NCBI RefSeq assembly: GCF_016863555.1
Contig: NZ_BOPC01000064.1
Span: 1 to 52,420 of the forward strand
Direction of reading: 5' to 3'
DNA from: Micromonospora qiuiae
Lineage (GTDB): Bacteria; Actinomycetota; Actinomycetes; Mycobacteriales; Micromonosporaceae
Length of the DNA: 52,420 bases
The notes beneath the pieces were generated by a model, which worked only from the letters and a program-made list of their open reading frames with translations, ran no database searches and was not told the DNA's origin. Shown here in pieces: positions 42,476-51,625 of this stretch (its first letter is position 1; every line of letters begins with the position of its first letter). Position numbers and translations under genes: made by a program.

Positions 42476-43583
42476 TGTCGACCCGCCGGTGACCTCGGCC
42501 TTCCGGCGACGACGGAGTCCGGCTCCGGCGCCGCCGCAGCGGGTCGCCGAGATCCTCGCCGACCCGGGGTTCGGCAGGTACGCCACCGACCACATGGTGA
42601 CCATCGACTACACGCCCGAGCGGGGCTGGCACGACGCGTGGGTCCGGCCGCACGAGCCGTTGTCGTTGTCCCCTTGCACAAAGGCGCTGCACTACGGACA
42701 GGCGATCTTCGAGGGGTTGAAGGCGTACCGGCAGCCGGACGGGACGATCGCCTGCTTCCGTCCCGAGGCCAACGCCCGGCGGTTCCGCGACTCTGCCCGC
42801 CGGCTGGCCATGCCGGAGCTGCCCGAAGACCTCTTCCTGGCCTCGCTGCGCGAGTTGGCGGGGTACGACGAAGGATGGGTGCCGGAGGGGAGGGGCCGCT
42901 CGCTGTACCTGCGGCCCCTCATGATTGCCACGTCTACCGACCTGGTGGTGGGGGCGGCGCGCGATTACCTCTACGTGCTCGTCGCGCTGCCCTCCGGCGC
43001 CTACTTCACGGGCGGTGCGGCGCCGGTCACGGTGTGGCTGTCCGAGGAGCACATCCGCGCCGCACCCGGCGGCACGGGCGCGGCCAAGTGCGCCGGCAAC
43101 TACGCCGGCACCATGGCGGCCCAGGCCCGGGCCGCGGAGCAGGGGTGCGACCAGGTCGTCTGGCTCGACGCGGTGGAACGCCGCTGGGTCGAGGAGATGG
43201 GTGCGATGAACCTGTTCTTCGTGTTCGGCACGGGTCCGGGTGCCCGTCTGGTGACCCCGCAGCTGAGCGGATCCCTCCTGCCGGGAGTGACCCGGGACTC
43301 GATCCTGCGGCTCGCCCACGACCTCGGCCACCCCGTGGAGGAGCGGCGCGTGTCCGTCGAGGAATGGCAGAAGGCCGCCCTCACCGGCGAGCTGGCCGAG
43401 GTGTTCGCCTGTGGCACCGCCGCAGTTATCACGCCGGTGGGCACGGTCCGTCATGCCACCGGCGGCTTCGCCGTCGGCGACAGTCGGACAGGACCGGTCA
43501 CGGTGGCACTCCGAAACGCATTGACGGAGATTCACCACGGGATCAGCGGCGACCCGTATGGCTGGATGTACCGACTGGTTTGA
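42465..43583 (+). CDS. ilvE: Branched-chain amino acid aminotransferase
   Basis: A 372-residue fold-type IV PLP enzyme. Seen: ALHYGQAIFEGLKAYRQPDG near 75, YLRPLMIATSTDL, GGTGAAKCAGNYAGTMAAQ with the PLP Lys, EEMGAMNLFFVFG, and ACGTAAVITPVG. Full length for the long-type IlvE. It interconverts branched-chain 2-oxo acids and amino acids. In this cluster it may supply a non-protein aliphatic amino acid or precursor for the hydroxylases. ATG 42465 lies 11 nt inside the P450 end, so the two are translationally coupled. It is the last gene of the plus-strand arm. Confidence 0.93.
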   Translation: MTADVDPPVTSAFRRRRSPAPAPPQRVAEILADPGFGRYATDHMVTIDYTPERGWHDAWVRPHEPLSLSPCTKALHYGQAIFEGLKAYRQPDGTIACFRPEANARRFRDSARRLAMPELPEDLFLASLRELAGYDEGWVPEGRGRSLYLRPLMIATSTDLVVGAARDYLYVLVALPSGAYFTGGAAPVTVWLSEEHIRAAPGGTGAAKCAGNYAGTMAAQARAAEQGCDQVVWLDAVERRWVEEMGAMNLFFVFGTGPGARLVTPQLSGSLLPGVTRDSILRLAHDLGHPVEERRVSVEEWQKAALTGELAEVFACGTAAVITPVGTVRHATGGFAVGDSRTGPVTVALRNALTEIHHGISGDPYGWMYRLV

Positions 43584-43585
43584 GG

Positions 43586-43619
43586 TTCACTCCGGCCGAC
43601 GGCGGACGGCCGGAGTGAA
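43586..43619. terminator. Strong hairpin terminator ending the right arm
   Basis: A perfect 13-bp inverted repeat (TTCACTCCGGCCG / CGGCCGGAGTGAA) around an 8-nt loop, starting 3 nt after the aminotransferase stop. It lacks a clear U-tract, as is common in high-GC actinomycetes. Because the next gene is convergent, it may work in both directions. Confidence 0.85.
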
Positions 43620-43749
43620 TCCCGGCGAGTACCGCGTCCTGACCGGCGCTACCAGAACCAGCCCTGCGGTTGTCGCCGTCACCGGCAGCGCCGCCGAGGC
43701 CCGGTCGGTCACTGGCCCGACGGATCCCGCTACCCGGTTCAGGGGCCGG

Positions 43750-44523
43750 TCAGGAGGCGGTCCGGTGTGCACTCACGTCCAACAGGTCCCGCTCGAATTC
43801 CGCCAGCAGCGTTCGCGGTGCCCCGAGGAATTCGAAGTGACCGCCGTGAAGGAGGACGGATCGACAGTCCTTGGACATATCCTTCCATCCGCCCATAAGT
43901 TCCATCGGGATCTCCGGATCCTCCGACCAGCCGATCGCCGTGATGCCGCAAGGCAGTTCGAAGACGTCCGGCTCAAGGTAGCGCTTGTTCGCCTCCAAGT
44001 CCTGCAAGAGCAGCTGCAGGCTCATCTCCATCAGCTCGGGTGTCGGCCGCCCGCCGAGCCGGACGATCATCGTCTGCAACTCGTTGACCAGCTCGTTGTT
44101 GTTCAATTCGAGGAACCGACCGTACGGACCGTCGTGCGGGGCGACCTGCGAGGACACAAAGACCCGCCGGGGCACCGGATGTCCACCGGAGGCCAACTGG
44201 CGGGTCAATTCCACGCCGGGCAGCGCGCCGCCGCAGTGCCCAAAGAAGCCGAACGGCTTGTCCAAGTACGGCAGCATCGGTTCGATCAGCGAGTGGGCCA
44301 GTGCCGCGTAGGTCTCGTAGTGCGGTTCGTGGAGACGGTTCTGGCGGGCCGGCGGCTGAATGAAGCACACCTCGATTTCTCCTATTCGCTGCGGCCACTG
44401 GCCATACATCGAGGCGCCGCATCCGGAGTACGGGAAGCAGAAAAGTCGTGCCTCAGCAGTGTGATCTGGTTTCCTGGTCAGCCAGGGTGGCTTGGCGGAG
44501 CGACGGCGGGGTGGAACTGGCAT
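43750..44523 (-). CDS. External thioesterase with cysteine nucleophile
   Basis: 257 residues of the type II thioesterase family: LFCFPYSGCGASMY (PHAGG region) near 27, nucleophile elbow GHCGG with Cys97 where family members normally have Ser, and catalytic His in LHGGHFEFLG near the C-terminus. Cys-nucleophile thioesterases are known where the acyl-enzyme must be unusually reactive; the integrated TE of obafluorin, which forms a beta-lactone, is an example. Here it is a free protein and the NRPS already ends in a reductase, so it could proofread, hydrolyse or transfer. ATG 44523 has AAGGA 8 nt upstream. It is 47 bp downstream of the SARP gene, likely co-transcribed. Confidence 0.88.
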   Translation of the reverse strand: MPVPPRRRSAKPPWLTRKPDHTAEARLFCFPYSGCGASMYGQWPQRIGEIEVCFIQPPARQNRLHEPHYETYAALAHSLIEPMLPYLDKPFGFFGHCGGALPGVELTRQLASGGHPVPRRVFVSSQVAPHDGPYGRFLELNNNELVNELQTMIVRLGGRPTPELMEMSLQLLLQDLEANKRYLEPDVFELPCGITAIGWSEDPEIPMELMGGWKDMSKDCRSVLLHGGHFEFLGAPRTLLAEFERDLLDVSAHRTAS

Positions 44524-44570
44524 GGTCGCAGTCCTTCGCAAGTCGGATGAGCAGCGGTGGTGGGCGTTGT

Positions 44571-46169
44571 TCAGAGTTTGGCGTGGGCGGCCAGTTCGCG
44601 CTCCACATCGGTCATGCTCCGGCTCGGGACCTCCAGCAGCCGGCGGGCGGCGGCGCGGACTAGGTGCGGCTGGTAGCCGCAGGCCGCGACCAACCGGGCG
44701 GCCGCCTCGACGTCCTCGTGGAGCCGGTTTGGCCCGATGCTCGACCCGAGCAGTTGCAGGGCGTCAGGCAGGCTGAGGCCGCCCAGGGTGATCGTGTGCA
44801 GGGCCGGCAGGCCGGTCAGCGGCTGCCGACAGGTGATGAGCACCGCCGATCCTGCGGAATTCGGCAGCAGAGGCAGCACCCAGCTCGCCTCCTGCACGTC
44901 GTCGAGGATGACAACGACCCGCTTGCCGTTCACGGTCGCGCGCCAGAGCGCGGTCAACTCCGGCAGTGTGCATGGAATCTGGGCCAGCGGCACGTCACAC
45001 TGGCGCAGGAACCTCACCAGCACCCCGTCGGGTCTCGGCTCGCCGTCGTGGCCGTCCGGCCGGGCGAAGAAGTGCCCGTCGGGAAAGTGCGGCTGGAGGA
45101 AGTGCGCGGCACGGATCGCGAGGGCGCTCTTACCCACACGAGGCGCTCCGGTCAGACCGACGAGGACCGGTTGTGGAGAGCCGACTACCCGGCTGATGAG
45201 CTCGGACAGCTCGGTGGTGCGCCCGACGAAGCCGTCGGCTGTGGGGGTGAGGATGTCCAGCGCGGCAGTGGTGGCCAGCGGGATGATCGGCTCCACCGCC
45301 GGCTCGTAGCCGGCCGGTTCCGGGGTGAGGATCCGGCAGTGCAGCTCGCGTAGCCGAGTGCTGGGTTCCAAACCCAATTCGGCCTGTAGGACGCGCCGAG
45401 CATCCTGGTATGCGGCCAGCGCGTCGGCCCGTCTTCCCAGCCCAAACAGCGCCTCCATCAGCAGCTCCCACAGCCGTTCCCGCAGCGGCTGACTGGCTAG
45501 CGCCTCCTGCACTGTGGTCAGGGCGCTCGCATGGTCACCGATCCTGATCTCCGCAGTGGTCAGTTCCTCGACCGCCGCCCCGCGCAGCCGCTCCAACCGT
45601 TCCCGCTCCGTGTTGAAGAAGGCGGTGTCCATTCCAGCGATGGGCACGCCCTGCCACAGCGCCAGTGCGGCGCGGAATTGGGCGATGGACCGGCCGAGGT
45701 CGCCCTGTTCCTTTGCTTGCCGGGCGCTGGCCAGCCGGTGCTGGAACACCTCGGTGTCGATCGTTGCGCCGTCCGCCGTCAGCAGGTAACCACCACAGTG
45801 CGAGTGAAGGGCGAAATGCTGCGAATCAACGACCTCGGTCATCTTGCGACGGAGCCGGTAAATGTAGGTGCGGACCGCGCCGTACGCGGACCGGGGTGCG
45901 GCGTTTCCCCAGAGCGCCCGGACCACGTGCTCATTGCTGACCGGTCTGTTCAGTTGGAACAAGAGTACCGCCAGCAGTGCCCGTTGCAGCGGGGGGCCGA
46001 GGTCGATCTCCCTGCCGCCTGCCCAGGCGCGCACCAGGCCCAGTAGGGAGAACCGCAGATGCACTGAGCCAGCGTCGCCTGTTGCTGTGGAAGCCGTCGC
46101 CGCTGGGGTTGTCGCTGCCATGGTCGGGCCGGGGTACGGGCGTAACAGGCCTACCCGTTTTTGTGTCAT
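44571..46169 (-). CDS. SARP-family transcriptional regulator with truncated NB-ARC domain
   Basis: 532 residues. An OmpR-type winged helix (about 40-130: FSLLGLVRAWAGGREIDLG, then VRTYIYRLRRKM) is followed by the bacterial transcriptional activation domain (about 140-285: DTEVFQHRLASAR, ELTTAEIRIGDHASAL). Next comes a P-loop NTPase region with GLTGAPRVGKSALA and VVVILDDVQEASWV. It ends without the TPR region of AfsR. SARPs activate antibiotic clusters by binding direct repeats near promoters, so it is the best candidate activator. The start at 46169 (MTQKR) has AGGAG 11 nt upstream; ATG 46124 is an alternative. Confidence 0.88.
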   Translation of the reverse strand: MTQKRVGLLRPYPGPTMAATTPAATASTATGDAGSVHLRFSLLGLVRAWAGGREIDLGPPLQRALLAVLLFQLNRPVSNEHVVRALWGNAAPRSAYGAVRTYIYRLRRKMTEVVDSQHFALHSHCGGYLLTADGATIDTEVFQHRLASARQAKEQGDLGRSIAQFRAALALWQGVPIAGMDTAFFNTERERLERLRGAAVEELTTAEIRIGDHASALTTVQEALASQPLRERLWELLMEALFGLGRRADALAAYQDARRVLQAELGLEPSTRLRELHCRILTPEPAGYEPAVEPIIPLATTAALDILTPTADGFVGRTTELSELISRVVGSPQPVLVGLTGAPRVGKSALAIRAAHFLQPHFPDGHFFARPDGHDGEPRPDGVLVRFLRQCDVPLAQIPCTLPELTALWRATVNGKRVVVILDDVQEASWVLPLLPNSAGSAVLITCRQPLTGLPALHTITLGGLSLPDALQLLGSSIGPNRLHEDVEAAARLVAACGYQPHLVRAAARRLLEVPSRSMTDVERELAAHAKL

Positions 46170-46718
46170 GCGTCTTTGATCTCCTATTATGTCGTGCGCC
46201 ATTCGCTTGACCGAGGCGAGCGCCGAGTTACCGGAGAGGGCTCGCATACTTCCGCGGACAAGCGCATGCTGCGGCTCCTTGTCGGTTAGGGGCGGGTGCC
46301 GACCGGACCTCGAATACGGCGGCCATAAACAACGGGAGCCCCTATTTCACCCCCCTTCCGCAGATGGCGCAGGAGCGGCTTCCCGCCTTCGTCATCGACT
46401 CATCAGAGAGATGGCTACCAGTAGATGCGATGTCTGCCGTTGCGACTGTGTTTTTCAGGCAGGGCTTGGTTCGCGCAATAACCGCTGACGACTCGAAATG
46501 ATGGTTCCCGGTCGTCGGACATTGGCGCAAAACCGCAAGAGCGAAGCGACTCGTCAGGATAGGTGGCCCTGGCATTGCTTCGACGAACTTGTCATGGCCG
46601 GCCGATGAACTTTCGTGCTCCCGCCTGTAGGCGGACGGGATAACAGAGAGTGTTCGCAAGCTGCCCCCGTATGCTGGCTCCGCGAGTGAGGAGACCGTAG
46701 CAAGAAGTGAAGATGCGA
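46170..46718. other. Gene-free interval upstream of the SARP gene
   Basis: Lower-GC stretches, no credible ORF on either strand and no structured RNA that I can recognise. It must contain the SARP promoter. I see no convincing -35/-10 pair and no inverted repeats of an intact IS end. Confidence 0.5.
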
Positions 46719-47140
46719 TCAATGCCTTAAACTCTTGACAACCCGAGGTTGGGAAGTCCGGAGGCGGCGATGAGCCAATGTGTGGGCAGCGCGGCGTAAG
46801 TTGCGCAGGATCTTGAAGCGCCTGACCAAGGTGTGTTCGACCCGGCTCGAACGGTGCGGTGCTCGGCGTTGAGGGCGTCCTTCCCGTTGGGCAGGTCGCT
46901 CCCGTCGGTGGGCTCGCCGTACGGAAGGATCGCCGCGGTAGCCGCCGTCGGCCATCACCGGCCGCCCCGTCCAGCCTCCTGCCGGATGCCAGACCTGCGG
47001 TAGACGATGGTGCCGTTGCGGTTGCCGGGCGGCGGGTCGTCGACGGCGATGACCGGGTGGGTGATGGCGTCGATGGCGACCTGCAGGTCGGTCGAGTACC
47101 GGTAGTTCTTGCTGACTGCTCGCCGGGACGCCTTGTTCAA
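46719..47140 (-). pseudogene. IS5-like transposase remnant
   Basis: Pieces in shifting frames: KNYRYSTDLQVAIDAITHPV and VDDPPPGNRNGTI (46955-47140), VMADGGYRGDPSVRRAHRR, then SSRVEHTLVRRFKILRNLRR near 46800. These are the D-, D- and E-containing blocks of IS5-group DDE transposases (usual forms: MADGGYRGNP, RVEHTLARMKxWKILRDCRR). At least two frameshifts separate them, so no active enzyme is made. Terminal repeats not found. Confidence 0.65.
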
Positions 47141-47149
47141 ACTGGCCGA

Positions 47150-47809
47150 CGCGCAGCCGGGATCGACATCGAGCGGCTGCGGACCGCGGTGGCGGCGGTG
47201 CCGCTACCGCGGGCCCCGGACGGGCGGATCGTCCTGGCGAGAGCAGGCTCCGGCGGGCGTAGTCGGCCAGCCATTGCTGCTGGGCGGCGGTGACCTCGGC
47301 CAGCCGCTGGGCGGCCCTGGCCATCATTCGCTCCGCGGCCTCGACCTTGATCCGGATTTCGCCGGCTGAGGGCAGCGCGCGTTCATGCAGCTTGTCCCGG
47401 ACCATCCGGGCGCGCGCCAAGCGGTCGCCGAGCCCGGACAGCCGCCGCAGGCAACTGCCGGCGGCGCTGTGCCGGGTGCTGCCTGCGGCGGCTGCTGGGT
47501 CGCTCATGTCACCCGTCAACTGGTCAATCTCGGCTTCGCCATCGGCGATCATGGTCGCTAGGGCGTGAGGCTGCGGTTGGTGGAGCGGGCGGCGACCGTC
47601 GCCGTCCACCGCCACCGCGGCCAGATCCACCAGCCCACGCTGGGCGCATAGCGCCAGGACCTGCACGAACAGGGCCTTGATGCCTTCGCGGTGACGACGT
47701 GGCCGAATCGCAGCAGCTCTTGCAGCTGAAGATCGAAAGCCGCGCGACAGCATCCGGCAACCCCGCGGCCGCGCACCGAAACCCGCCCGGCCAAGACCCG
47801 GTCAACCAC
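47150..47809 (-). pseudogene. IS1182-like transposase remnant
   Basis: Minus-strand pieces: DRVLAGRVSVRGRG near the 5' end, then ALFVQVLALCAQRGLVDLAA with VAVDGDG (IS1182 family: LCAxAGLV-L-VAIDGTK), then a helical region ARARMVRDKLHERALP. Interrupted by frameshifts and joined to the IS5-like piece, so two insertion events were superimposed. A run of ten G residues lies just outside at 47899-47908. Confidence 0.6.
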
Positions 47810-48001
47810 CCGGACTACCCAACCGGCTTGCGGAACCGGGCAGGCTGCAACCCGGTGATCGGTGCGAGGGCATCACTTGGTAGGACCCGAAGAGGTCGGG
47901 GGGGGGGGACGCTTCTCCAACCGTGGGTCCGCCATAGCCCACGCAACGCCAGCTGGTCAATCAGATCGGCTGCTCGGAGGGGGCGCCGATCCCGATAGAA
48001 A

Positions 48002-49882
48002 TCAGCCGACGAAGATGGGCCGCTTCGACACCGCCCGTGGCGTGTTGGCAGGGCGCTGCGGTTTGCCGGCGGTCTCCGTCGCTAACTGCTCCAGAAACGC
48101 GTCGAATGACATCTCAAGTTGGCTGCCCTGCCGCGTCCGGATGGTGAGGTCTCCACCGGCCAACTCACGCTCGCCGACGACCAGCACGTACGGAATCCAC
48201 TCCTTCTCGGCCTCGCGGATTTTCTTGCCGAGCTTGATGTCGCGGTCATCGACGTCGACCCGGTACGGTAACCGCTCGGCCAACCGCATCGCGCCCTCAA
48301 CGTGGGCGCCGGTCACAGGGACCAACCGAGCCTGAATCGGGGCCAACCACACTGGCCATTGCGCCTTCTCGCCTCGCGCCATGCGCATAGCCTGGGTCTC
48401 GAGGATCGCGTAGACGTTGCGGTCGAGCGACCCGGAGACCGAAGTGTGCAAGAGTAGCGGGCGCTGCTTGGTGCCGTCCTCGGCCATGTACGTGATGTCG
48501 AAACGCTCGGCGTTCTCGACGTCGATCTGGACCGTCGACAAGCATGCGGCCTTCTTGCCGCTGTCGATGAAGTTCATCTCGAACTTAGCTACGAAATAAA
48601 AGAACCGCTCATCCCACACCTCGATGAGCGCCGGCTGGCGGAGTCGACGCATGAGTTGCTCGATGAAATCCGGGTGCTCGTCAAGGAACGAGCGTACGAA
48701 TCGGATCGCGGGCACACAGTTCAGTCCGGTGTCGTCCAGCCAGTCGAGGCACAGGCTGACCTGGTCGAGAAACTCCTGCTTTGCCATCTCCATGTCGCGA
48801 ACGAGGCTGTGCATGTCGGGCATCGTGAACGAGCGCAGCCGCCGCAGGCCCGCGACCTCGCCACCCTGTTCCCGACGGAACGAGAAGTGGGTCAACTCGT
48901 AGAGGCGCACCGGCAGGTCGCGGTGCGAAGCGACCATGTCGTTCATGATCATGTATTGCCCGAAGCAGGCCGCGAAGCGAAGAAAGAACTCCTTGTTTTC
49001 GCTGCGCACGACGTACTGGCGAGCCGGAAAACGGTGCAGGTACTTCGACAGCGCCGGATGCCCGTAGTCATACATGATCGGCGTCTCAACCTCCATGGCG
49101 CCGTAGTCGACGACCATGCCGGTCACCCGTTGCTCCAGCAGGCGCTTGATCTGCAGACCCTGCGGGTACCAGCGCAGGTTGCCGGTGTCGGAGGCCGGTT
49201 CGTAGTCGACCAGCTCGTGCTCGCGCATGAGCTTGATGTGTGGCGGCGCCTCCTCGGCGACTCGGGTGCCCGACCGCTCGTAGGTGAACAGATCCTTCAG
49301 CCCTGGGTGCGACGTGAAGTCGAAGTCGTCGGCGAGCACGTACGCGCCGTCTGGCTGGTAGATGCGCCACTCTGACCGCAGCGTCTTTTCCGCTGCGATC
49401 GCCTTCGACTCGACGGCCGGCCGCGTCGCCTGCCCCTCGGCCCGATCGGAGCTCACTCCTGGTAGGACCGTCATTGCCAGCTCGGATAGCGGGTGTCCCT
49501 TGCACGCGATGTCGTATGACTTGTAGTAGCCAAACGGTGCCCGATGGACTTCGAGGCCGCTCTCGTCGCAGATCAGGTCAGCGACTTGGCCGAGCACGCC
49601 GATTGCAATCCGCGGCTTAGCGAGGTCGCTGGACAGGTGAGCGTACGGGTAAACCATTACGCGGGTGGCACCGAGCTTGTCGGCGGTGGCACGGATCTGC
49701 ATGGCGGCCTGTTCGGCTACGTCGTGCGGGCCAGACTCGTCGGCCTTCTCGACCGACACGAACGCCACGAGCACGTCCTCGAGGCTGGCGCGCTCCTCGC
49801 CCGGCGCGAGGTCACCGACAAACCCCGCGACGTTCGTCCTGTCGGTAACCTGGAAGGAAAACCGGTCGGCGTGAATCAACAT
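48002..49882 (-). CDS. thrS: Archaeal-type threonyl-tRNA synthetase ThrRS-3
   Basis: About 626 residues of archaeal architecture. The N-terminal D-aminoacyl-tRNA-deacylase-like editing domain (about 1-140) has MLIHADRFSFQV, VYPYAHLSSDLAKP and FGYYKSYDIACKGHPLSEL, as in archaeal ThrRS, instead of the bacterial TGS + HxxxH editing unit. The catalytic domain keeps the zinc set: Cys in RFAACFGQY, His in MPDMHSLV and His in LLLHTSVSGSLDR. The anticodon-binding domain is complete. Editing and catalytic motifs look intact. The start is set at ATG 49882 (MLIHADR) because archaeal proteins begin there; the frame is open to 49969 and the SD is weak. It is isolated between insertion-sequence debris. Archaeal ThrRS enzymes are reported to be insensitive to borrelidin, so acquired resistance is plausible; it might instead be the organism's working copy. 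Confidence 0.93.
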   Translation of the reverse strand: MLIHADRFSFQVTDRTNVAGFVGDLAPGEERASLEDVLVAFVSVEKADESGPHDVAEQAAMQIRATADKLGATRVMVYPYAHLSSDLAKPRIAIGVLGQVADLICDESGLEVHRAPFGYYKSYDIACKGHPLSELAMTVLPGVSSDRAEGQATRPAVESKAIAAEKTLRSEWRIYQPDGAYVLADDFDFTSHPGLKDLFTYERSGTRVAEEAPPHIKLMREHELVDYEPASDTGNLRWYPQGLQIKRLLEQRVTGMVVDYGAMEVETPIMYDYGHPALSKYLHRFPARQYVVRSENKEFFLRFAACFGQYMIMNDMVASHRDLPVRLYELTHFSFRREQGGEVAGLRRLRSFTMPDMHSLVRDMEMAKQEFLDQVSLCLDWLDDTGLNCVPAIRFVRSFLDEHPDFIEQLMRRLRQPALIEVWDERFFYFVAKFEMNFIDSGKKAACLSTVQIDVENAERFDITYMAEDGTKQRPLLLHTSVSGSLDRNVYAILETQAMRMARGEKAQWPVWLAPIQARLVPVTGAHVEGAMRLAERLPYRVDVDDRDIKLGKKIREAEKEWIPYVLVVGERELAGGDLTIRTRQGSQLEMSFDAFLEQLATETAGKPQRPANTPRAVSKRPIFVG

Positions 49883-50148
49883 CAACCGCAAGGAAGCCCC
49901 CTGAATTCTAAGTGTCGACCGCATGGCCGCGCGACGCACCAGACAGGCACGCAAAGCTATAACCAGCAACAGGTTGTTTCAGATCCCTCTCGCCGCCGTT
50001 CCCGGCCGCGCCGAACACCGATCCTATCCAGCCTCGGCAGTGGCTCGCAGTCGGGTGCGGTGTGTCGGTGATCATTAGAGTGCGGGTCTCCGGCTCGGAG
50101 TCAACCGATGGTTGCAACGCCGCCTCGTTGTACTGATGGGATGGGTTA

Positions 50149-50281
50149 ATGGCGGAGATCGAAACCGCCTACCTTGAACTCAAATCCACCATCCTCAGCG
50201 GCCGGGTCCTACGCGCCCACACCCCCGACGGCATCGACCAGGGGATCCACGCCCTGCTCATCGTCTACCAACTACTAAGGC
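50149..50281 (+). pseudogene. IS4-family transposase C-terminal fragment
   Basis: Encodes MAEIETAYLELKSTILSGRV, then LRAHTPDGIDQGIHALLIVY and QLL. This is the well-conserved helix near the end of IS4-type DDE transposases (E of the triad in EIETAYLELK). Upstream catalytic parts are absent. Confidence 0.65.
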
Positions 50282-51045
50282 CTGTGTCGAAGTCGGTGGC
50301 AGGGCTTGAGCTGCCGGCTTGAGGATCTTCGCGTGTCGGTGTTCGAGACGTAGCGAGGTCTCCGGTATCTGGTTCAGCGACCAAGCAGAACCCGAACTGC
50401 CGCACCGCCACCGGCAGATGCAGACGACCTTGACCGATCACGGTGGAGACACCCTGCCGATCCACCCGGATCACGATCAGTCCGGAGCTCTCGCGGATGT
50501 GCAGGCGGCGTCGGCAGGACCGGCAGCGGCAACGGCGGGCGGCGACGTGCTCCCCCGGGCTGCCGACGGTGGCCCTTCTCCTGATCCGCCAACATCACCG
50601 GCGGAACGACCGGAGCTACAGAACGATCAACCACGACTATCGCCCCCGATCGAAACAGGGCCGATCAAGAGCGTCGCTGCGCTGAGATTTGCGTGGTCAA
50701 GCGCGCTTGACCACCAGTACGCGATACACAGCATGGATGCTGCAAACTGGTGTCCGAGGGGGATTCGGCCACACGCACCCTGCACACCTGCCGGAAACAG
50801 GTGTTCATGCGTCGGACAATAGATTCCCGGCGCCCAACGGTCAATCAGGGGGTCAGATCAGCGGGCCAGCCCACCCGCGCACACCCGCGGTGAGCTGTAT
50901 TCACGCTCGAGGAACCGGACATCACCTACGCGATCGGGTCGACGCTCCCTGTTGCTGCGTAGCACCTGGGACAATTCTTGTCCGACCGGACGTTCGCGCA
51001 CGTGGCGCGCGCTCGCCCGTACCCGAGCAATGGGTACTGTGTCGC
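50282..51045. other. Interval without a supportable gene
   Basis: Only short overlapping ORFs with biased composition occur on both strands. A minus-strand stretch with a CRCRSCRR cluster (about 50500-50560) may be a relic of a zinc-binding protein, but it cannot be extended. No repeats beyond the CRISPR-like ones that follow. Confidence 0.4.
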
Positions 51046-51139
51046 GTCCTCATCGCCCCGACCAGGGATCGCAACGTGCTGTAGCCGCCCCACGTCTCGG
51101 TGCCCGCCAGTCCTCATCGCCCCTACCAGGGACGCCATG
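51046..51139. CRISPR. Two-repeat CRISPR remnant
   Basis: Repeat 1 (51046-51075) begins GTCCTCATCGCCCCGACCAG and ends GGATCGCAAC. Repeat 2 (51110-51139) begins GTCCTCATCGCCCCTACCAG and diverges at its 3' end. The 34-bp spacer (51076-51109) is unique in the window. The repeat strongly resembles the 30-nt GTCCTCATCGCCCCTACGAG... type I recall from actinomycete arrays. Degeneracy of the last repeat is normal for an array's distal end. No cas genes and no further repeats at the expected spacing. Confidence 0.55.
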
Positions 51140-51578
51140 ACCACTCAGCAGGCAAACCTGCGTCGGCTCCGGGTCTCAAGGGTGTTGCAGCTCTGGCCAG
51201 AGCTCTCGATCTCGGCGTCTCTTCGCCGGAAGCCCGCTTGGTGTACGTGACGAACCGGCTTCGGGCACCGGTGCCTTCTCGCGGGGAGGCCAACCTGCTC
51301 CTTGCGCGGTGATCTGGCACGGCCGCAGCACACGCAGCGCCCGACCGCTGCCGGCCAGGCACCAGGACCACCCGGCTTCGTGGCGCGTCTCGCGCCACAC
51401 CCGTTTGAACACAACCGGCCGCAGCACGCCCGATCAACCCAGATCGGTTGATCCGCCTGGGCATCCGCCGTGCCGGTACGTGTCAGCAACTGAGGCTCAG
51501 GACGAGCAACAAATGAGCAGCAAACGATCAAGAGCCGGTCCCCTGATCTCCAGGAAACCGGCTCTGACCTGCAACTTC

Positions 51579-51625
51579 TGGTCGGGACGGCCGGATTTGA
51601 ACCGACGACCCCTTGACCCCCAGTA
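51579..51625 (-). repeat. tRNA 3'-half fragment, possible attachment site
   Basis: On the minus strand it reads as a tRNA end: T-stem GTCGG, loop TTCAAAT, T-stem CCGGC, acceptor strand CGTCCCG, then A and CCA (51579-51581). No matching 5' half, D-arm or anticodon arm lies upstream, so it is not a tRNA gene. Such 3' halves are left by elements that integrate into tRNA genes; an acceptor pairing with CGGGACG suggests a Pro-type tRNA. No integrase gene is visible in the window. Confidence 0.5.
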
